The notes under the pieces are model-generated. The model made no database searches. It had not been told where the DNA came from and was given only the letters and a program-made list of their open reading frames with translations. This document shows positions 1 through 8,339 of a stretch of 64,000 nt of DNA, in pieces. This stretch comes from an uncultured Tateyamaria sp. Its GTDB lineage: Bacteria > Pseudomonadota > Alphaproteobacteria > Rhodobacterales > Rhodobacteraceae. The DNA is taken from contig NZ_CANNDS010000001.1 in NCBI RefSeq assembly GCF_947503415.1, positions 1,336,501 through 1,400,500 on the forward strand, given 5' to 3'. Each line of letters starts with the position of its first letter. The first letter of the stretch is position 1. The translations under genes were made by a program, and so were the position numbers.

Positions 1-551
1 GCCCGGTTCATGTCGTAAAGGGCAAGGTATTTGGTCGTGCGGGGTCGGCAGACATGCCAAACGGCGCGGGTGACACATTTGCGCGGTGGGTCGCCACACA
101 TCATGGCCCGGACCCGCGTGCCGCCATAGGTCGTCACCGCCGCCAGTCGCCTGATGCGGGTCAGGTTCGGGACGACCTTGCCATCGTCCAGTTTGAAAGA
201 CACGCCCGGCAAGAACACCCGATCGAGAAAGCCTTTGAGCATGGCCGGGTAGCCGAAGTTCCAGACCGGGAAGACCAAGATCAAAGCGTCTGCCGCGCGC
301 AGGCGATCAACATAGTTTTGCACAGGCACAGTGTTGTCCGGCACATCGTGATACCCACGTCTGTCGGCCTCGGACATCACCGGATTGAACCCCTCAGCAT
401 ACAGGTCGCAATCATCGACCGTCCAACCGCGTCCTTGCAGCGCTTCCACTGCATGCGCGTGCAAAGCCGCATTGAAGCTGTCCGGCACTGGATGTGCCGC
501 CAGCACCAAGGCGTGTTGCGGCTCGTCCGGAACGGTCGGCGCGCTGGTCAT
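1..551 (-). CDS. NAD(P)H-dependent flavodoxin-fold oxidoreductase (C-terminus beyond the window)
   Basis: The frame opens at an ATG whose last bases overlap the stop of the upstream FAD oxidase (ATGA overlap) and is still open at base 1, so about 183 residues are visible. The N-terminus has the phosphate-binding start of a flavodoxin-like fold (LVLAAHPVPDSF, residues about 15-26) and the family hallmark FPVWNFGYPAMLKGFLDR at residues 94-111, seen in NAD(P)H:quinone reductases of the MdaB/NQO1/KefF type (PF02525). Such enzymes use FMN or FAD to reduce quinones or other electron acceptors. It is the last visible gene of a six-gene operon for uptake and breakdown of a small heterocycle; a role supplying reduced flavin or detoxifying a quinone product is inference. 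Confidence 0.85.
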   Translation of the reverse strand, partial: MTSAPTVPDEPQHALVLAAHPVPDSFNAALHAHAVEALQGRGWTVDDCDLYAEGFNPVMSEADRRGYHDVPDNTVPVQNYVDRLRAADALILVFPVWNFGYPAMLKGFLDRVFLPGVSFKLDDGKVVPNLTRIRRLAAVTTYGGTRVRAMMCGDPPRKCVTRAVWHVCRPRTTKYLALYDMNR

Positions 552-1942
552 TCCGCAGCCTGCAGTTTCGGGTACGCATACATGCGGCTAAAGTCCCAAT
601 CCGGGTCATCCCATGCAATCATCTTGCCGGGGTTCAAAAGGCCTTTGGGATCCGCTTCCTGTTTGAACGTAAGCTGCCGGTCATCAACGGTTTGCCGTCC
701 GCCTTCCTCGAGGGTGTAGCGGTGCGGATTGAAGATCATGGCACCGGCGTCTTCGTGCATCTTCACGATCTCATCCAGCCGCTCTTCGGTCGTGAACTTG
801 ACGAGGGACAGGCCCGCGAACATGACCTTGCCGCCCTCTTTCAGCACTTCGAGGTGCTGCAACACTTCCGGCGACAGCGCATCGCGCATTTGCTCGATCA
901 GGTCGAGATGTTGGGGATAGCCGTAGCGCACCTGTAGATAGGTGATGGACGGATCAACTTTGAGCGCGCGCAGGGTGGTATGGTTCCACCCGTATTCAAA
1001 CACCGTCCCGGGTGCGCGGTCCCAGCTGTGGTCATCGCTGCGATAGATCAGTTCGACGTCGGATCGGCGGCCCAGAAACGTGGTGAAGCCATCCATGGAA
1101 TGCGGCGCAACCATGAGGCCGATCAGGGTGTCGTCGGCTTCGACATGAGGGGCGACGCGTTGGAAGAAGTCTTTGGCAATGGGTGCCTCGAACACGGTGG
1201 CGAGCTTGATCAGAATGCCATCTTCGTTTGCCAATTCTTCGGCAAAACGGGCAGCGGCCATGAAGTCGGTTGTTTTGACGAACATCTCCACCCAGTCATA
1301 GGCGGGCGCCAGCGGCATTTCGATTTCGGTGATGATGCCATTGGTACCATAGGCGTGGCTGACGCGGGCCAGTTCCTCTCCCCGGAACTCAAGCACGCGC
1401 GGTTCCTCCTCCATCGTGACGACACGCAGGCGGATGATGTTGCCCAGATCGCGCAAAGATCCCCACGTGCAGGACCCGACGCCGCCAGAGCCACCGGCGA
1501 TGAAGCCGCCGATGGTGGCGGTGGCCCACGTGCTGCTGAACATCCGGATTTCCTGGCCTGACTGTTCCTTGCAGGCCGCATCAAGGTCCTTGAGCAGGCA
1601 ACCTGGTTCGACGATCACACGGCCGGGATGCACCTCTTTGACCTTGTCCATCCAACGCAAGTGCATGACGCATCCACCTTGCAGCGGCATGGCCTGTCCA
1701 TAATTCCCTGTGCCAGCACCGCGCGTTGTGACGGGTACGTCATGCGCATAACAGGCTTTGAGCACCTCGATCACTTCCGCCTCATTGCGGGGGCGCACGA
1801 CAAAGTCCGCCACCACGTGGTCCAGACGATCCTTGAGCACCGGTGAATACCAGAAGAAATCGCGGCTCGAGGCGCGAATGTTTGTCTCTTTCTCTTCGAT
1901 GTCGAGATGGGCCAGGGCGGCCTTGGCGGCGTCAATATTCAT
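548..1942 (-). CDS. FAD-binding oxidoreductase (GlcD/VAO family)
   Basis: A 464-residue FAD/FMN-dependent dehydrogenase. The N-terminal half carries the PP-loop motifs that grip FAD: TRGAGTGNYGQAMPLQGG (residues 73-90) and GGFIAGGSGGVGSCTWG (about 145-161). The C-terminal half is the substrate-side cap. I choose the ATG at 1942 because it overlaps the stop of the amidohydrolase gene (ATGA) and has GGGAGA just upstream; a GTG four codons earlier is possible. It is translationally coupled to a CodA-like deaminase and to a flavodoxin-fold reductase downstream, so it probably oxidises an intermediate of the same pathway. The substrate cannot be read from the sequence; GlcD relatives act on 2-hydroxy acids, alcohols and lactones. 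Confidence 0.88.
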   Translation of the reverse strand: MNIDAAKAALAHLDIEEKETNIRASSRDFFWYSPVLKDRLDHVVADFVVRPRNEAEVIEVLKACYAHDVPVTTRGAGTGNYGQAMPLQGGCVMHLRWMDKVKEVHPGRVIVEPGCLLKDLDAACKEQSGQEIRMFSSTWATATIGGFIAGGSGGVGSCTWGSLRDLGNIIRLRVVTMEEEPRVLEFRGEELARVSHAYGTNGIITEIEMPLAPAYDWVEMFVKTTDFMAAARFAEELANEDGILIKLATVFEAPIAKDFFQRVAPHVEADDTLIGLMVAPHSMDGFTTFLGRRSDVELIYRSDDHSWDRAPGTVFEYGWNHTTLRALKVDPSITYLQVRYGYPQHLDLIEQMRDALSPEVLQHLEVLKEGGKVMFAGLSLVKFTTEERLDEIVKMHEDAGAMIFNPHRYTLEEGGRQTVDDRQLTFKQEADPKGLLNPGKMIAWDDPDWDFSRMYAYPKLQAAE

Positions 1943-3210
1943 GATGTCTCCCACAGATGGTCGAGGGTGGCGTAGTCGGGCAGCGTGCGGTCGATGGCCT
2001 CGCCCCCGCGCAGCACGATGCGGTCGGATTGAGGCCGAGCATACAGTTCAGTCCATTCCCGCGCTTTGAAAATCACAAGGTCGGCAGGATCACCGGGCAG
2101 AAGGGTCTGTGACCCAAATCCGCAGGACGCTGCGGGTTGGCTGGTGAACGAGGTGACCCAATCCGTCGCAGAGTGATCCAGATGGGCAATGCGCGTCGCC
2201 TGCCGCATCACTTCAAGCATATCGAGATCACCGTAGGCGTAGAACGGATCTCGGGTGTTGTCGGAGGCAAAGGAGACCGGGATGCCCCGTGCTTTCATCT
2301 CGTGCACAAGTGTGACGCCCCGAAAACGCGGTGTGCGCGCAATCCCGTCGGGCCGCCGGTCCTGAAGGTAGAGGTTGCACATCGGCAAGCTGACCACGTG
2401 CAACCCGGCGCGCGCCACCATGTCCAGCGTGTCCAGCGCGCGGGCCTCGTCCTGCGTGGACAGCGAACAGCAATGCCCGACAACGATGCGCCCCTCGAAG
2501 CCAACGTTTAGGGCCACCTCGGCAATCAGGCGCAGGGTCTCCGAGGAGGCATCCATCGTCTCGTCCACATGGAAATCGGCATCAAGATCCCGCGCGGCAG
2601 CGAGGCGAAAAAACCCCTCCAGCCGGTCACGCAAATCTGGCACCGGGTAGGTGACCATGCCCAGAACGCCACCGTGTTCGGCAACCAGATCGGCAGTGAC
2701 GCGAAAATCGCCGTTCTCGGAAAAGCTGTCGCACCCGATCAGGCACACGGCCTGCAGATCGATCCGCCCGGCCCATGCCTCGCGCAGTTCGGCAAACAGG
2801 GGCCACGTGATTTGCGGCTGCGGCGGGATGCTGTCGAGATGTGTCCGCACCGCCCGTGTTCCATGCGCATAGGCGCAAGCCAATCCAAACTCCATTCTTG
2901 GCCGTAAATCAGCGGCCGACCAGTTGGTGTGATCGGCGCGGACAGTGGTCAGTGCCCCCATAAAAGAGCCGTCTGGATTGGACGCACGCGGCCAGATATG
3001 CCCCTTGTCCAGATGCACGTGCATGTCCGTAAAGCACGGCAGGACCATCGCACTGGCCATATCGACCCGCTGCCCGGGTGTGGAGCTGATCTGCCCATTG
3101 TCTATATGCAGGTCGGTCGTAACGAGGGCACCAAAGTGTCCGATCAAACAGGCAGGGACGGTGACGTTTGCAAGGGTTATGGGTCCGCTGGGCAGAGCGC
3201 GAAAGTCCAT
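1939..3210 (-). CDS. CodA-like amidohydrolase (cytosine deaminase family, altered substrate site)
   Basis: A 423-residue metal-dependent TIM-barrel deaminase. All catalytic positions of E. coli CodA are recognisable: metal ligands HVH at 64-66, His214, His246 and Asp317 (ASDNTRDPF), and the proton-shuttle Glu217 in HVDET. The segment of CodA that reads LQIVAFPQ, where the last Gln (Gln156) hydrogen-bonds cytosine, reads LQAVCLIG here (152-159), so the substrate-recognising Gln is Gly. That argues for hydrolytic deamination or ring opening of something other than cytosine. The start overlaps the permease stop (TAATG). The operon context (NMT1/THI5-type ABC importer, FAD oxidase, flavin reductase) suggests an imported N-heterocycle as substrate. 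Confidence 0.85.
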   Translation of the reverse strand: MDFRALPSGPITLANVTVPACLIGHFGALVTTDLHIDNGQISSTPGQRVDMASAMVLPCFTDMHVHLDKGHIWPRASNPDGSFMGALTTVRADHTNWSAADLRPRMEFGLACAYAHGTRAVRTHLDSIPPQPQITWPLFAELREAWAGRIDLQAVCLIGCDSFSENGDFRVTADLVAEHGGVLGMVTYPVPDLRDRLEGFFRLAAARDLDADFHVDETMDASSETLRLIAEVALNVGFEGRIVVGHCCSLSTQDEARALDTLDMVARAGLHVVSLPMCNLYLQDRRPDGIARTPRFRGVTLVHEMKARGIPVSFASDNTRDPFYAYGDLDMLEVMRQATRIAHLDHSATDWVTSFTSQPAASCGFGSQTLLPGDPADLVIFKAREWTELYARPQSDRIVLRGGEAIDRTLPDYATLDHLWETS

Positions 3211-4082
3211 TAATGCTCCCGTTTGATGGCGCTCTCATGCCACTTCCGAAGCAGCATGTGGGACAAAAGTGAAAGGGCTGCAAAGATGAACACACCCATG
3301 GCTGCCACGATGGCAAGAGCCGCAAACATGCGCGCGATGTTGAGCCTGTAGCCCGCCTCCTGAATGCGGAAGGCAAGGCCAGTGCCGACGCCACCCGTCC
3401 CGGCGACCAATTCGGCAACCACGGCACCGATCAGGGACAAACCGCCCGCGATTTTCAGTCCACCAAGGAAGTAGGGCAGGGCGGAGGGCAATTGCAGCAT
3501 CCACAGACGCTGCCAACGCGTGGCCCCGTAGATGCGAAACAGATCGCGCAGGTTATGATCGACGGAGTTGAGGCCCAGCGTGGTGGAACTGAGCACCGGA
3601 AAGAACGCGACGAGCCAGGCGCACAGCAGCATGCCCACGGTCTTGCTTTCCACATAGATGAAAATCAGCGGGGCGATGGCGACAACCGGCGTCACCTGCA
3701 GGATCACCGCGTAGGGATAAAGCGACAGCTCGACCATCTTGTTCTGATTGAACAGAATGGCGAGGCCCGCGCCGCCGATGACGGCAATGGCCAAAGCCAT
3801 CAATGTGATGCGGCCCGTCAACAGTGCCGAATCCCACAGGATTGCCCAATCCCCCGTCAGGCTGCCCCAGACCCGGCCGGGGCTGGGCAGGATGAAGTGC
3901 GGGATTTCGTTCCAGACCACGATGCGGTCCCAGACCCAGATCATCAGTGCCATGACAAGCAGCGGCAACAGCCACCGTGCCGTTTTTTCGATCCGACGTC
4001 TGCGGGCGCGGCGCGCTTCTTCCGCGTCAACAGTGGGTGCCTTGGTGGGGGCGGATTGATTGTTCAGGTCGGCGACGCTCAT
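3210..4082 (-). CDS. ABC transporter permease, NMT1/taurine/nitrate type
   Basis: A 290-residue inner-membrane permease of the SsuC/TauC/ThiX family, with a cytoplasmic N-terminal basic stretch (ARRRRIEK), about six hydrophobic segments and the EAA loop around RIYGATRWQRLWMLQLPSALP that docks onto the ATPase. The start at 4082 (MSVADLNN) is chosen because its ATG overlaps the stop of the ATPase gene by ATGA; a longer in-frame start at 4130 would add 16 Gly-rich residues inside the ATPase gene. Together with the two upstream genes it forms a complete importer. Substrate is inferred only from linkage to the CodA-like enzyme. Confidence 0.92.
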   Translation of the reverse strand: MSVADLNNQSAPTKAPTVDAEEARRARRRRIEKTARWLLPLLVMALMIWVWDRIVVWNEIPHFILPSPGRVWGSLTGDWAILWDSALLTGRITLMALAIAVIGGAGLAILFNQNKMVELSLYPYAVILQVTPVVAIAPLIFIYVESKTVGMLLCAWLVAFFPVLSSTTLGLNSVDHNLRDLFRIYGATRWQRLWMLQLPSALPYFLGGLKIAGGLSLIGAVVAELVAGTGGVGTGLAFRIQEAGYRLNIARMFAALAIVAAMGVFIFAALSLLSHMLLRKWHESAIKREH

Positions 4083-4861
4083 GCCGCCGCCTCCATCGCC
4101 AGTTCCAACGCCTGAGACGCAGCGCGGCAATGGGCGGCATATTCGGCCGAGGTTCGGAAATTTTCGTTGCGGGGATACGGGGCGTCCACATGCAGTTCTT
4201 CGATCACGCGCCCCGGTCGTGCGGCCATCACGACGATGCGGTCGGAAAGAAACACGCTTTCAAAGACCGAGTGGGTGACAAAGATGACCGTGCATCCGAT
4301 ACGCGCCTGCATCTCCAACAGATCGTTGTTCAGCTTGAACCGCGTGATTTCGTCAAGTGCGGCAAAGGGTTCATCCATCAGGATCAGTTCGGGTTGCGTC
4401 ACCATGGCCCGCGCGATGGACACCCGCATTTTCATGCCTCCCGACAATTCGCGGGGATAAGCGTTCTGAAATTTATCGAGGCCCACAAGCTTGAGCGCCT
4501 CCAGAACGTTGTCTTTCACGGCATTGTAAGGTTGGCCCTCAAGCCGGAAGGGCAGGTACACGTTTTGGGCCACGGTGGCCCACGGCATGAGTGTCGGTTC
4601 CTGAAACACGACGCCCAAATCGCCCTGCGCGCGTGTTTTGGCCCATTCGATCCGCCCGGACGTTGGCGCTGACAGCCCCGCAATCAGCCTCAGCGCTGTC
4701 GACTTGCCACACCCCGACGGGCCAAGCAGCGAGATGAAATCGCCCTCGCGCACAGTTAGGGACATCGCGCGCAAGGCCTGCACATCACCGGGGAACACCT
4801 TGTCCACGGCGTTGACACGCAACAGCTCTTGCCGCTCTGAAAATGGGGCGATCTTCGCCAT
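4079..4861 (-). CDS. ABC transporter ATP-binding protein, NMT1/taurine/nitrate type
   Basis: A 260-residue ABC ATPase: Walker A GPSGCGKST (47-55), Q-loop VVFQEPTLMPW (84-94), signature LSGGM (139-143), Walker B LILMDEP (159-165) and the switch His in VTHSVFESVFLSDRI. The VFQEPTLMPWATV stretch is typical of the SsuB/TauB/ThiZ subgroup. CAGGAG lies 6 nt before the ATG. It powers the adjoining permease and is followed by it with a 4-nt overlap. The 60-nt gap to the upstream binding-protein gene is the only non-overlapping junction of the operon. Confidence 0.94.
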   Translation of the reverse strand: MAKIAPFSERQELLRVNAVDKVFPGDVQALRAMSLTVREGDFISLLGPSGCGKSTALRLIAGLSAPTSGRIEWAKTRAQGDLGVVFQEPTLMPWATVAQNVYLPFRLEGQPYNAVKDNVLEALKLVGLDKFQNAYPRELSGGMKMRVSIARAMVTQPELILMDEPFAALDEITRFKLNNDLLEMQARIGCTVIFVTHSVFESVFLSDRIVVMAARPGRVIEELHVDAPYPRNENFRTSAEYAAHCRAASQALELAMEAAA

Positions 4862-4921
4862 CCGCTACTCCTGCCAAGCCCGGACGCAAGCGCCCGGGCT
4901 TTTGTCATCGGGTGGCTGTGA

Positions 4922-5908
4922 TCAGGGTTTGATGTCCATCCCGACCTTCTTGTTGGTGAAGTCGAGCGTGTAAGCCGCTTTCCAATCAAGATCTCCCGCA
5001 ATCACACCAGCGTCGACCATCTTCTGATAAAAGTCACCAATGATCTCATCCGACATGGCACCGATGCCCAGATCCAAAGTCTTGCCGCTGTCCACGATAC
5101 CCTCGTCGCGCATCATGTTCTTTGCAAACTCGATCTTGTCCTGTGTCATGTCGGCATTCGCCTCGAGGATCATCGCATCCGCTGCGGCACTGTCCCCGTA
5201 CAGATAGTTGTACCATCCGGTCAGAGATGCATCGACAAAGCATTCCACCTGCGCGGGGTTCTCATCGATGGTGGCCTGCATGACTTCGATCGTCGTGGCG
5301 TAGGATGAATAGCCATTGTCGGCGATCAAAAAGACATTGGGTTTGAAACCAGCTTCCTTTTCGATCAGGTACGGCTCGGACGAAAGATACCCCTGCATGG
5401 CCGCATCGGTGTTTGCGATGAACGGTGCAGGGTTGAATGTATAGGGTTGCCGCTGTTCGACGGTGAACCCGTGTTCAGCGATCATCCATTGGTAATAGCT
5501 GCTGTAGCCGTTGTCGCCGATCAGCAAGGTCTTGTCCTTCAGCTCTTCCCAGCTGGTCACGTCTGGATGCGCCACGATCACCTGCGGGTGTTTTTGGAAA
5601 ATGGCCGCGACGGCCACGACCGGAATGTCTTCGGCCACGGCGTTGAACGCCTGCAGCATGTCGCCACCCATGTGGTATTGGATACGGTCGGCCAGCAGCA
5701 GCGCGCGATTGTTCACTTGCGGGCCCCCTGACACGATGGTCACGTCCAGACCACAGGCGGCATAGGTTCCGTCCGCAACAGATTGATAAAAGCCGCCATG
5801 CTCGGCCTGGGCAAGCCAGTTGGTTCCGAATGTGACCGGCGTCAACTCTTCGGCCATTGCAGCGAATGGCAAAACGGCCAGGGCCGAGGTAAGCGCAAAT
5901 TTATTCAT
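4922..5908 (-). CDS. ABC transporter substrate-binding protein, NMT1/THI5-like
   Basis: A 328-residue periplasmic binding protein. The start at 5908 (MNKFALTSALAV) is preferred over the ATG at 5917 because GGGGAG lies 9 nt upstream of the former and directly abuts the latter. Residues 1 to about 19 form a Sec signal peptide ending AMA. The mature protein has the NMT1/THI5 signature (HGGFYQSVADGTYAACGLDV, then SGGPQVNNRALLLADRIQYH), as in ThiY and related pyrimidine-precursor binders. It heads the minus-strand operon. Candidate ligands are a pyrimidine, formyl-aminopyrimidine or other small heterocycle handled by the CodA-like enzyme; this is inference from linkage. Confidence 0.9.
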   Translation of the reverse strand: MNKFALTSALAVLPFAAMAEELTPVTFGTNWLAQAEHGGFYQSVADGTYAACGLDVTIVSGGPQVNNRALLLADRIQYHMGGDMLQAFNAVAEDIPVVAVAAIFQKHPQVIVAHPDVTSWEELKDKTLLIGDNGYSSYYQWMIAEHGFTVEQRQPYTFNPAPFIANTDAAMQGYLSSEPYLIEKEAGFKPNVFLIADNGYSSYATTIEVMQATIDENPAQVECFVDASLTGWYNYLYGDSAAADAMILEANADMTQDKIEFAKNMMRDEGIVDSGKTLDLGIGAMSDEIIGDFYQKMVDAGVIAGDLDWKAAYTLDFTNKKVGMDIKP

Positions 5909-6274
5909 GAAAGACATCTCCCCTGTGGATTGGCATCACATTGGACAGTAGCATGGTTCTTCGCCGGAGTAAGAAAAGTGGTGACGGACCAACGGGCATC
6001 AACCGCCAAGGGGCTTGGCAGGAAACGCTGAAAAAAGCGGCAACGCGGTCAAGAAACAGACAAATCTGTGCCCATGCACCCTGTCCGGACAAGAGTTGAA
6101 AGGATGCAAAGCCTTTGGTCAGCCGATTGCAACTGTGCAAGATTTCGGCGGCATTTACCTGCGGTTTATGGGTGTACAGGCGTATCGGATGTCTTTATGC
6201 GGACGGCTTGGCTCTGCTGATCGGCGGTCGCCTTCCGCGCTGTGGCGCCTCATCAGTCCAGATTGATTTCATCC
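5909..6274. promoter_or_regulatory. Divergent intergenic region between the ABC operon and the helicase gene
   Basis: About 365 nt without a supported gene, separating the minus-strand importer operon from the plus-strand DEAD-box gene, so it must hold both promoters. I looked for a TPP riboswitch, because ThiY-like operons often have one, and found none of its conserved blocks. Short open frames here lack ribosome sites and family features. No convincing repeat or terminator was found. Confidence 0.5.
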
Positions 6275-8293
6275 ATGTTCCAGGCTCTTACCGATGCGCT
6301 TACCGAGCGCGGTTATGAAAATTTGACAGCCGTGCAGACGGCGGTCACCGATTCTGATCTGACCGACCGGGACTTGCTGGTGTCCGCGCAAACCGGGTCG
6401 GGCAAAACAGTCGGTTTTGGATTGGCTGTCGCGCCCAATATCCTGGTCGAAGGTGAGATGCTGCCAAGCGCCGAGGCTCCTCTTGCCCTCGTTGTCGCCC
6501 CGACACGTGAACTGGCCTTGCAGGTCAAGCGCGAGCTGAGCTGGCTCTATTCCAAGGCGGGGGCGTATCTGGCGACGTGCGTCGGTGGCATGGACATGCG
6601 GGACGAGCGCCGCGCGCTTGATCGCGGCGCGCATATCGTTGTGGGCACACCCGGTCGTCTGCGCGACCACATTCAGCGCGGATCGCTCGACATGAGCAAC
6701 TTGCGGGCCATCGTCCTGGATGAGGCCGATGAAATGCTGGACCTCGGATTTCGCGAGGATCTTGAGTTCATGCTTGGCGAAGCGCCGGAAAGCCGACGGA
6801 CCTTGATGTTCTCGGCCACAGTGCCGCCAATGATCGCCAAGCTTGCCAAGCAATTTCAGCGCGATGCCGTGCGTGTGACGACCCTCAATGACGCCTCACA
6901 GCACGCTGACATTACGTATCAGGCGCTGCGCGTGGCGCAGCACGATACCGAAAACGCGATTATCAACGTCCTGCGATATCAGGATGCGGAAAATGCAATC
7001 GTCTTTGCCAACACGCGAGCGATGGTGAACCGGCTGACCGCACGGCTGACGAACCGCGGCTTTTCTGTCGTTGCGCTTTCGGGTGAGCTGAGCCAGACCG
7101 AACGCTCCCATGCTTTGCAGGCGATGCGCGATGGGCGGGCGAAGGTCTGCGTTGCCACGGATGTGGCGGCGCGCGGCATTGACCTGCCAAAGCTTGAATT
7201 GGTGATCCACGCGGAACTGCCGTCGAACGCCGAAGGGTTGTTGCACCGCTCGGGCCGGACCGGACGGGCCGGGCGCAAGGGCATCTCTGTCCTGATCGTG
7301 CCAGCCAAGAGCACTGGCAAGGCCGAACGCCTGCTGCGCTTTGCCAAGATAGAAGCGGATTGGACCGCGCCCCCATCGGCAGAAGACATTCACCAACGGG
7401 ACGAGGAACGACTGTTGGCAGACCCCGTCTGGACGACCGACGCGACACCGGAACAAGAGGCGTTCGCTGCCAAGTTGTTGGATCTGCACAGTCCTGAAAA
7501 GATTGCCGTGGCGTATCTGGCGCTTCATCGCGCGCGCCTTTCCGCGCCCGAAGATCTGTCCGCGCCAAGTGCCCGCCCCGACCGAAAGGAAGCACGCGAG
7601 CGGAAGCCCTTTGGACCAAGTGTCTGGTTTGCGCTTTCTGTCGGGCGTGACGAACGAGCAGAACCGCGCTGGCTTTTACCCCTGATTTGTCGCGCAGGCA
7701 ATTTGGACAAGGACGCCATCGGCGCCATCCGAATCCAACAGTCAGAAAGCTTTGTCGAGATTCAAGAGTCCAGCGTACAGGGTTTCCTTGCGTCGATCGG
7801 TGACGGTCTCGTTCTCGAAGACGGGATAAAGGCCCGCAAGTTGGATGAAGCTCCGGACCTGAGCGCTTTGCCCCGCTACAGCGGGCCGAAACACAAAGAG
7901 AAGTCAGATGGACCTCCTTCAAAGGGGCCCGAAGGGCGTGGAAAAAGCCGCAAGGTCTGGGACCAGAAATCCGCGTCCAAAATGTCACGCGCCATTGATG
8001 ATGGTGCGGTAAAGCCGCATCGTGCGTCGAAACCCCGTGATGCGGAACACAGTACGGGCGACGCCAAGCCCGCCAAAAAAGCACCCACAGACAAGCACAA
8101 GTCGCGCGGTCCCAAAGGCGGTGCAAAGGGCAAACCCAAGCCGCCGTCGTCTAACGCCAGCGATACGTCGAAACGCTTCAAGCCGGGTGGTAAGACCGGG
8201 AAGCCAACAAGACCAAGCGGCGGTCGGCCAAAGAGCGGCTCAGGCCCCAAGCGGTACAAGGCTGGGGGCAATGAGCCGCCCAAGCGCCGCTGA
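6275..8293 (+). CDS. DEAD-box ATP-dependent RNA helicase with DbpA-type RNA-binding domain and basic tail
   Basis: A 672-residue helicase (from ATG 6275; a GTG at 6242 in the same frame is possible, and neither has a good Shine-Dalgarno). Core motifs in order: motif I AQTGSGKT (about 39-46), PTRELALQV, GTPGRLRDH, DEADEMLDLGF (about 149-159), SAT, VATDVAARGIDLP and HRSGRTGRAGR (about 323-333). Around residues 455-520 a DbpA-like RNA-binding domain is visible (LDKDAIGAIRI, ESFVEI), as in CsdA/DeaD. From about residue 535 to the end the chain is low-complexity and rich in Lys, Gly, Pro and Ser, probably disordered. Likely role: ribosome assembly or mRNA unwinding at low temperature. Confidence 0.93.
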   Translation: MFQALTDALTERGYENLTAVQTAVTDSDLTDRDLLVSAQTGSGKTVGFGLAVAPNILVEGEMLPSAEAPLALVVAPTRELALQVKRELSWLYSKAGAYLATCVGGMDMRDERRALDRGAHIVVGTPGRLRDHIQRGSLDMSNLRAIVLDEADEMLDLGFREDLEFMLGEAPESRRTLMFSATVPPMIAKLAKQFQRDAVRVTTLNDASQHADITYQALRVAQHDTENAIINVLRYQDAENAIVFANTRAMVNRLTARLTNRGFSVVALSGELSQTERSHALQAMRDGRAKVCVATDVAARGIDLPKLELVIHAELPSNAEGLLHRSGRTGRAGRKGISVLIVPAKSTGKAERLLRFAKIEADWTAPPSAEDIHQRDEERLLADPVWTTDATPEQEAFAAKLLDLHSPEKIAVAYLALHRARLSAPEDLSAPSARPDRKEARERKPFGPSVWFALSVGRDERAEPRWLLPLICRAGNLDKDAIGAIRIQQSESFVEIQESSVQGFLASIGDGLVLEDGIKARKLDEAPDLSALPRYSGPKHKEKSDGPPSKGPEGRGKSRKVWDQKSASKMSRAIDDGAVKPHRASKPRDAEHSTGDAKPAKKAPTDKHKSRGPKGGAKGKPKPPSSNASDTSKRFKPGGKTGKPTRPSGGRPKSGSGPKRYKAGGNEPPKRR

Positions 8294-8339
8294 GGGTTTA
8301 CATCTGAACAACGGATCTCGTGTTTTGCGGGTCTGCGGC

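Noticed and set aside
5909-6241. A possible TPP riboswitch upstream of the NMT1/THI5-like binding protein.
   Set aside because: None of the conserved TPP blocks could be found on either strand. A TPP link is not supported.
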